This document shows positions 52,600-52,676 of a stretch of DNA of 52,676 nt, in pieces. Under the pieces are notes generated by a model that saw nothing but the letters and a program-made list of their open reading frames with translations, made no database searches and had not been told where the DNA came from. The translations under genes were made by a program, and so were the position numbers. Source of the stretch: Deltaproteobacteria bacterium. Lineage in GTDB: Bacteria; Desulfobacterota; GWC2-55-46; DRQE01. The DNA lies in the NCBI GenBank assembly GCA_015492245.1, contig WGFM01000015.1, positions 1 through 52,676 of the forward strand. Direction: 5' to 3'. The first letter of the stretch is position 1. Every line of letters starts with the position of its first letter.

Positions 52600-52676
52600 G
52601 CGCCCGTAGCTCAACCGGATAGAGCGTTGGACTACGAATCCAAAGGTTGGGGGTTCGAGTCCCCCCGGGCGCTCCA
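52600..52676 (+). tRNA. tRNA-Arg (anticodon ACG)
   Basis: A complete cloverleaf: acceptor stem GCGCCCG/CGGGCGC, D arm GCTC..GAGC, anticodon stem TTGGA/TCCAA around CTACGAA, giving anticodon ACG (Arg, normally modified to ICG), and a GGGGGTTCGAGTCCCCC T arm. CCA is encoded and ends exactly at the window edge. Confidence 0.97.

Overview
The window comes from a diderm bacterium with a compact genome. LptA/B/C, KdsC and a lipoprotein point to an LPS-bearing outer membrane. An Rnf complex, System II (Ccs/Res) cytochrome c maturation, thiol-redox proteins and pyruvate,phosphate dikinase suggest an anaerobic or respiratory lifestyle with tight energy use. The linkage kdsC-lptCAB-rpoN-hpf-ptsN-hprK-rapZ-EIIA/EIIB(Man)-HPr-EI, frequent AUA (Ile) and AGG/AGA (Arg) codons, roughly balanced GC (judged by eye) and tRNA genes with encoded CCA fit Nitrospirota (Thermodesulfovibrionia-like) or Desulfobacterota. 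I cannot decide between them from sequence alone.

Layout. 1-628 (minus): start of tuf behind a Thr-Tyr-Gly-Thr tRNA cluster with its own sigma70-like promoter. 715-6227 (minus): cytochrome c maturation and thiol-redox cluster (PCYCGC-type lipoprotein, TPR protein, ResB, CcsB/ResC, two TlpA-like thioredoxins, CcdA, glutaredoxin-like protein). 6335-11358 (minus): complete rnfCDGEAB operon. 11359-11687: divergent regulatory region with an rnf promoter, a near-perfect inverted repeat and a consensus sigma54 promoter. 11688-17407 (plus): signalling module made of a hybrid histidine kinase, a PilJ-type chemoreceptor and an NtrC-type sigma54 activator.

17418-28057 (minus): a long operon running lptC-lptA-lptB-rpoN-hpf-ptsN-hprK-rapZ-EIIA-EIIB-HPr-EI, then a TIGR04282-type transferase and a patatin. 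28136-35364 (minus): M16 peptidase, orphan OmpR-type regulator, FAD/Fe-S oxidoreductase pair, GH57 glucanotransferase, KdsC. 35372-44477 (minus): the translation/RNA superoperon rimP-nusA-ylxR-infB-DUF503-rbfA-nrnA-truB-rpsO-pnp. Its leader carries a strong intrinsic terminator, so it is probably attenuated. 44774-51500 (plus): ppdK, smc and a Roadblock-like gene. 51497-52447 (minus): an ArsM-like methyltransferase. 52559-52676 (plus): promoter and tRNA-Arg.

How the genes work together. RpoN, made in the window, is the sigma factor that the NtrC-type regulator needs, and the best sigma54 promoter here precedes the kinase-receptor-regulator module, which suggests an autoregulated sigma54 circuit. 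The PTS proteins form a phosphorelay with HPr-Ser kinase but no sugar permease in the window, so it looks regulatory. Genes are packed tightly with many 1-4 nt NTGA/TAATG overlaps, several using GTG or TTG starts, so translational coupling is widespread. I saw no insertion sequences, prophage, CRISPR array or broken genes. The most unusual signals are regulatory (sigma54 promoter with upstream palindrome, the rimP leader terminator, the hairpin inside the lptC promoter) and contextual (Smc next to a Roadblock protein, GH57 coupled to an oxidoreductase).
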